From DIGJ01 sp036658435 (GTDB lineage Bacteria > Bacillota > Clostridia > Lachnospirales > Lachnospiraceae), in contig JAVXEO010000083.1 of assembly GCA_036658435.1 (NCBI GenBank), positions 1 through 8,017 on the forward strand: 8,017 nt of DNA, written 5' to 3'. Both the position numbers and the translations under genes were made by a program. Numbering within the stretch: position 1 is the first letter of the stretch; each line of letters opens with the position of its first letter. Under the pieces are notes generated by a model. That model saw only the letters and a list, made by a program, of their open reading frames with translations, did no database searches and was not told the origin of the DNA. Shown one piece after another: positions 6,061 to 8,017 of this stretch.

Positions 6061-6966
6061 ATGGATATAACAAAATATCAAGGAGTGATACCTGCATTTT
6101 ATGCATGTTATGATGAAGCTGGTCAGGTATCCCCAAAAAGAGTAAGAGAACTGGCTAAATATTTAATTAACAAGGGAGTAAAAGGACTTTATGTAGGTGG
6201 TTCTTCGGGAGAATGTATTTACCAAAGTATAGAAGAACGAATGATTACCTTAGAAAATGTGATGGCAGAAGCAAAAGGGAAAGTAACAGTAATTGCCCAT
6301 GTGGCATGTAATAATACAGCAGACAGCTGTAAGCTGGCAGCCCATGCACAGGAACAAGGAGTGGATGCCATTGCTTCCATACCACCTATTTATTTTAAAC
6401 TTCCGGAATATGCCATTGCAAAATATTGGAACGACATATCGGCAGCAGCACCGGATACCGATTTTATTATTTATAACATTCCACAACTGGCAGGAGTAGC
6501 GCTTACCTTACCTCTCCTAAAGGAAATGAAGAAAAATCCCCGCATGATTGGGGTAAAGAATTCATCCATGCCGGTTCAAGACATTCAGCTGTTTTCGGAT
6601 GAAGGAGTGATTGTATTTAATGGTCCGGATGAGCAACTGGTATCTGGTTTGGCAGCAGGAGCCGTTGGTGGAATTGGTGGCACCTATGCAGCGATGCCGG
6701 AACTATTTATTAAGGTCTTTGGACTTTTCAAAGAAGGAAAAATGGAAGAAGCCAGAACACTCCAAAATGAAATTTGCCGAATTATTTACAAAATGTGTTC
6801 CACTCATGGTAATATGTATGCAACGATTAAAGAAATCCTACGTGTACAAGGCGGTCCGGATGTTGGCGGGGTACGTTCACCATTAGCAGATCTGATAGAA
6901 TCAGATAAGAGCATAGTGACAGAGTGTGCTAAACAAATTACGGAAACAATTAAAAAATATTGTTAA
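6061..6966 (+). CDS. nanA: N-acetylneuraminate lyase
   Basis: Cytoplasmic class I aldolase of the DHDPS/NAL superfamily, 301 residues, a normal length. It cleaves Neu5Ac to ManNAc and pyruvate through a Schiff base. Visible features are the carboxylate-binding loop GGSSGE (46-51), Y138 in IIYNIP as the proton-shuttling Tyr, and K166 in GVKNSS as the Schiff-base lysine. GPDE (188-191) keeps the Asp-Glu pair that in E. coli NanA contacts the glycerol side chain. GGTY (206-209) has Gly where the E. coli enzyme has Ser208, and GPDE has Pro where E. coli has Tyr190. AAGGAG (6045-6050) precedes the ATG by 10 bases. It follows the permease genes by 28 bases and ends the rightward operon. A related DHDPS or keto-deoxy-sugar aldolase is possible by sequence alone, but nanE, the kinase and nanQ beside it make NanA strongly favoured. 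Confidence 0.93.
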   Translation: MDITKYQGVIPAFYACYDEAGQVSPKRVRELAKYLINKGVKGLYVGGSSGECIYQSIEERMITLENVMAEAKGKVTVIAHVACNNTADSCKLAAHAQEQGVDAIASIPPIYFKLPEYAIAKYWNDISAAAPDTDFIIYNIPQLAGVALTLPLLKEMKKNPRMIGVKNSSMPVQDIQLFSDEGVIVFNGPDEQLVSGLAAGAVGGIGGTYAAMPELFIKVFGLFKEGKMEEARTLQNEICRIIYKMCSTHGNMYATIKEILRVQGGPDVGGVRSPLADLIESDKSIVTECAKQITETIKKYC

Positions 6967-6975
6967 TAAAAGCTG

Positions 6976-7004
6976 AGGGCATGGATATTTTTTCCATGCC
7001 TTTT
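6976..7004 (+). terminator. Intrinsic terminator after nanA
   Basis: GGCATGGA (6978-6985) pairs with TCCATGCC (6993-7000) around a seven-base T-rich loop, and the stem can extend outward by a G-U and an A-U pair. TTTT follows at 7001-7004. It lies 11 bases after the nanA stop codon and separates the transporter-nanA operon from the regulator gene. Confidence 0.82.
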
Positions 7005-7030
7005 AAAAACCGTGACATTGGAAAAAGTAA

Positions 7031-7040
7031 NNNNNNNNNN
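7031..7040. other. Assembly gap (10 N)
   Basis: Ten consecutive undetermined bases lie between the nanA terminator and the regulator gene. The true length may differ from ten. It falls where the regulator promoter is expected, so that element cannot be read. Confidence 0.99.
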
Positions 7041-7077
7041 GAGCATAAAAGAGGATAATTACCAAGGAGGTATAGGG

Positions 7078-7935
7078 ATGGCAGCATCTAGTTTAATATT
7101 GGAAATACAGTTGACCTACAATCAGCTTACCAAAACAGAAAAGAAAATTGCGGATTTTGTCATACAAAATGCAAAGCAGGTGCTTTTTATGTCCATATCG
7201 GATTTGTCGGATTCCTGTAAGGTGGCAGATGCCAGTGTACACCGTTTTTGCAGAACCCTAGGGTTAAAAGGATATCAGGAATTTAAGATGAAGCTGTCTC
7301 TAAGCCTGACCCCGGAAGAGGAGTCTTTTGCAGAAGAAGGAAGCCCTGTCGTGGAAACCGATTTTGACAGGCATACGTCTGACGATATTTTGGAAAATCA
7401 TATTAGTGCTTTGCGGGAAACCCATATGTTATTAAATATGGAGGAAGTGGAAAGAACGGTACATATGATGGAAAAGGCAGAAAATATTTATTTTTTTGGA
7501 ATAGGGGACAGTCTTCTCACCGCCAAAGAAGCCAGAAATAAATTTCTGCGTATTACAAATAAAGTAAATTGTATTGATGACCCTCATATGCAGGCAATGG
7601 TAGCGTCCATGGCGACAAAGGAGGATTTGATATTTTTTATTTCTTATTCGGGAGCCACCAAGGATAATGTCTATGTTGCAAAAATTGCACAAGAGGTGGG
7701 CACTAAGATTGTAACAATTACCAGATTTGTAAAATCACCATTGACGGCCTTTACCGATTCACTTCTACTGTGTGGTTCCAAGGAAGGACCACTGGAAGGG
7801 GGCTCTATGGGTGCAAAACTAAGTCAGCTTTATATCATTGACGTTTTGTTCCACGAATATTATAGAAGAAATCTGGGGAGCTCTATGGAAAATAATAAAA
7901 AGACATCAAGGGCGGTCGTAGAAAAACTATACTAA
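7078..7935 (+). CDS. RpiR-family regulator with SIS domain, probable control of the sialic acid genes
   Basis: A 285-residue transcription factor. The N-terminal RpiR helix-turn-helix domain spans about 1-77: the TKTEKKIADFV segment (18-28) is typical, and the DNA-reading helix lies in KVADASVHRFCRTLG (48-62). A charged linker (79-110) leads to a C-terminal SIS domain (about 127-260) with SYSGAT (189-194), the sugar-phosphate-binding SxSGxT loop. The ATG at 7078 has AAGGAGG at 7064-7070 with a 7-base spacer; a longer frame back to a GTG at 7012 crosses the N gap and is not credible. RpiR-type NanR proteins in Clostridium perfringens and Vibrio vulnificus control sialic acid genes, ManNAc-6-P being the effector in Vibrio. 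Position beside nanA supports the same role here, but a terminator separates them, so the regulator is probably transcribed on its own. Target sites and effector are inferred. Confidence 0.88.
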   Translation: MAASSLILEIQLTYNQLTKTEKKIADFVIQNAKQVLFMSISDLSDSCKVADASVHRFCRTLGLKGYQEFKMKLSLSLTPEEESFAEEGSPVVETDFDRHTSDDILENHISALRETHMLLNMEEVERTVHMMEKAENIYFFGIGDSLLTAKEARNKFLRITNKVNCIDDPHMQAMVASMATKEDLIFFISYSGATKDNVYVAKIAQEVGTKIVTITRFVKSPLTAFTDSLLLCGSKEGPLEGGSMGAKLSQLYIIDVLFHEYYRRNLGSSMENNKKTSRAVVEKLY

Positions 7936-7961
7936 TACGGAGGAGTGACCAAGAAGAACAT

Positions 7962-8017
7962 ATGAAGCGAAAAAAAACTGGGGATAAAAAGAAAGAATGG
8001 AAGTTACAGATAGGGAG
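7962..8017 (+). CDS. Possible start of a further gene, truncated by the window end
   Basis: An ATG at 7962 opens a frame that stays open for the remaining 18 codons, giving a strongly basic N-terminus (MKRKKTGDKKKEWK), as often seen before a membrane segment or nucleic-acid-binding domain. The best ribosome binding site, GGAGGAG at 7939-7945, is about 16 bases away, longer than usual, so this start is uncertain. It follows the regulator stop by 26 bases. No product can be named. Confidence 0.35.
   Translation, partial: MKRKKTGDKKKEWKLQIG

Noticed and set aside
6293..6886. Plus-strand alternative frames within nanA
   Set aside because: They overlap a complete, motif-rich NanA in another frame and have Met/Trp/Lys-rich sequences typical of shadows.
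7012..7077. N-terminal extension of the regulator back to a GTG at 7012
   Set aside because: It crosses undetermined bases and lacks a ribosome binding site, whereas the ATG at 7078 has an ideal one and gives the normal RpiR N-terminus.
1..8017. A novel defence or mobile system in this window
   Set aside because: Apart from the partial Fic gene, every full gene fits a known sialic acid catabolic locus; no transposase, integrase, toxin-antitoxin pair or nuclease is visible.

Overview
The window looks like a low-GC Gram-positive anaerobe of the class Clostridia, most likely a Lachnospiraceae-type gut bacterium. The evidence is AT-rich DNA, strong AGGAGG-type ribosome binding sites, near-consensus sigma-A promoters, a lipoprotein substrate-binding protein with an LMGC lipobox, and a RpiR-type regulator. 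The assignment rests on general gene style, not on a database match. A run of ten N at 7031-7040 marks an assembly gap.

Layout. Positions 1-269 hold the 3' part of a Fic-domain gene whose C-terminal tail looks damaged. A strong bidirectional hairpin terminator (317-351) separates it from a convergent operon on the minus strand: nanE (2501-1803), a YhcH/NanQ-family gene (1788-1339) and a ROK-family kinase, probably nanK (1326-433, TTG start). A 324-base AT-rich divergent control region (2502-2825) contains a well-formed promoter for each direction. The plus strand then carries a lipoprotein sugar-binding protein (2826-4199), an intercistronic hairpin, two ABC permeases (4276-5187 and 5199-6032) and an N-acetylneuraminate lyase, nanA (6061-6966), closed by a hairpin terminator. 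After the gap comes a RpiR/SIS regulator (7078-7935), then the possible start of another reading frame running off the end.

How the genes work together. This is a sialic acid uptake and catabolism locus. The binding protein and two permeases import a sialic acid. The YhcH/NanQ protein may help sugar anomer conversion. NanA cleaves Neu5Ac to ManNAc and pyruvate, NanK phosphorylates ManNAc, and NanE epimerises ManNAc-6-P to GlcNAc-6-P. The RpiR protein, with a sugar-phosphate-binding SIS domain, is the natural candidate for controlling both divergent promoters. No ABC ATPase, sialidase, nagA/nagB or Gfo/Idh-type NanOx is present, so the ATPase and later steps must be encoded elsewhere.

I see no previously undescribed system here. 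The points most worth checking are the missing ATPase, the architecture and candidate operators of the divergent control region, the gap over the likely regulator promoter, active-site variants in NanA and the missing zinc motif in NanK, and the rearranged end of the Fic gene.
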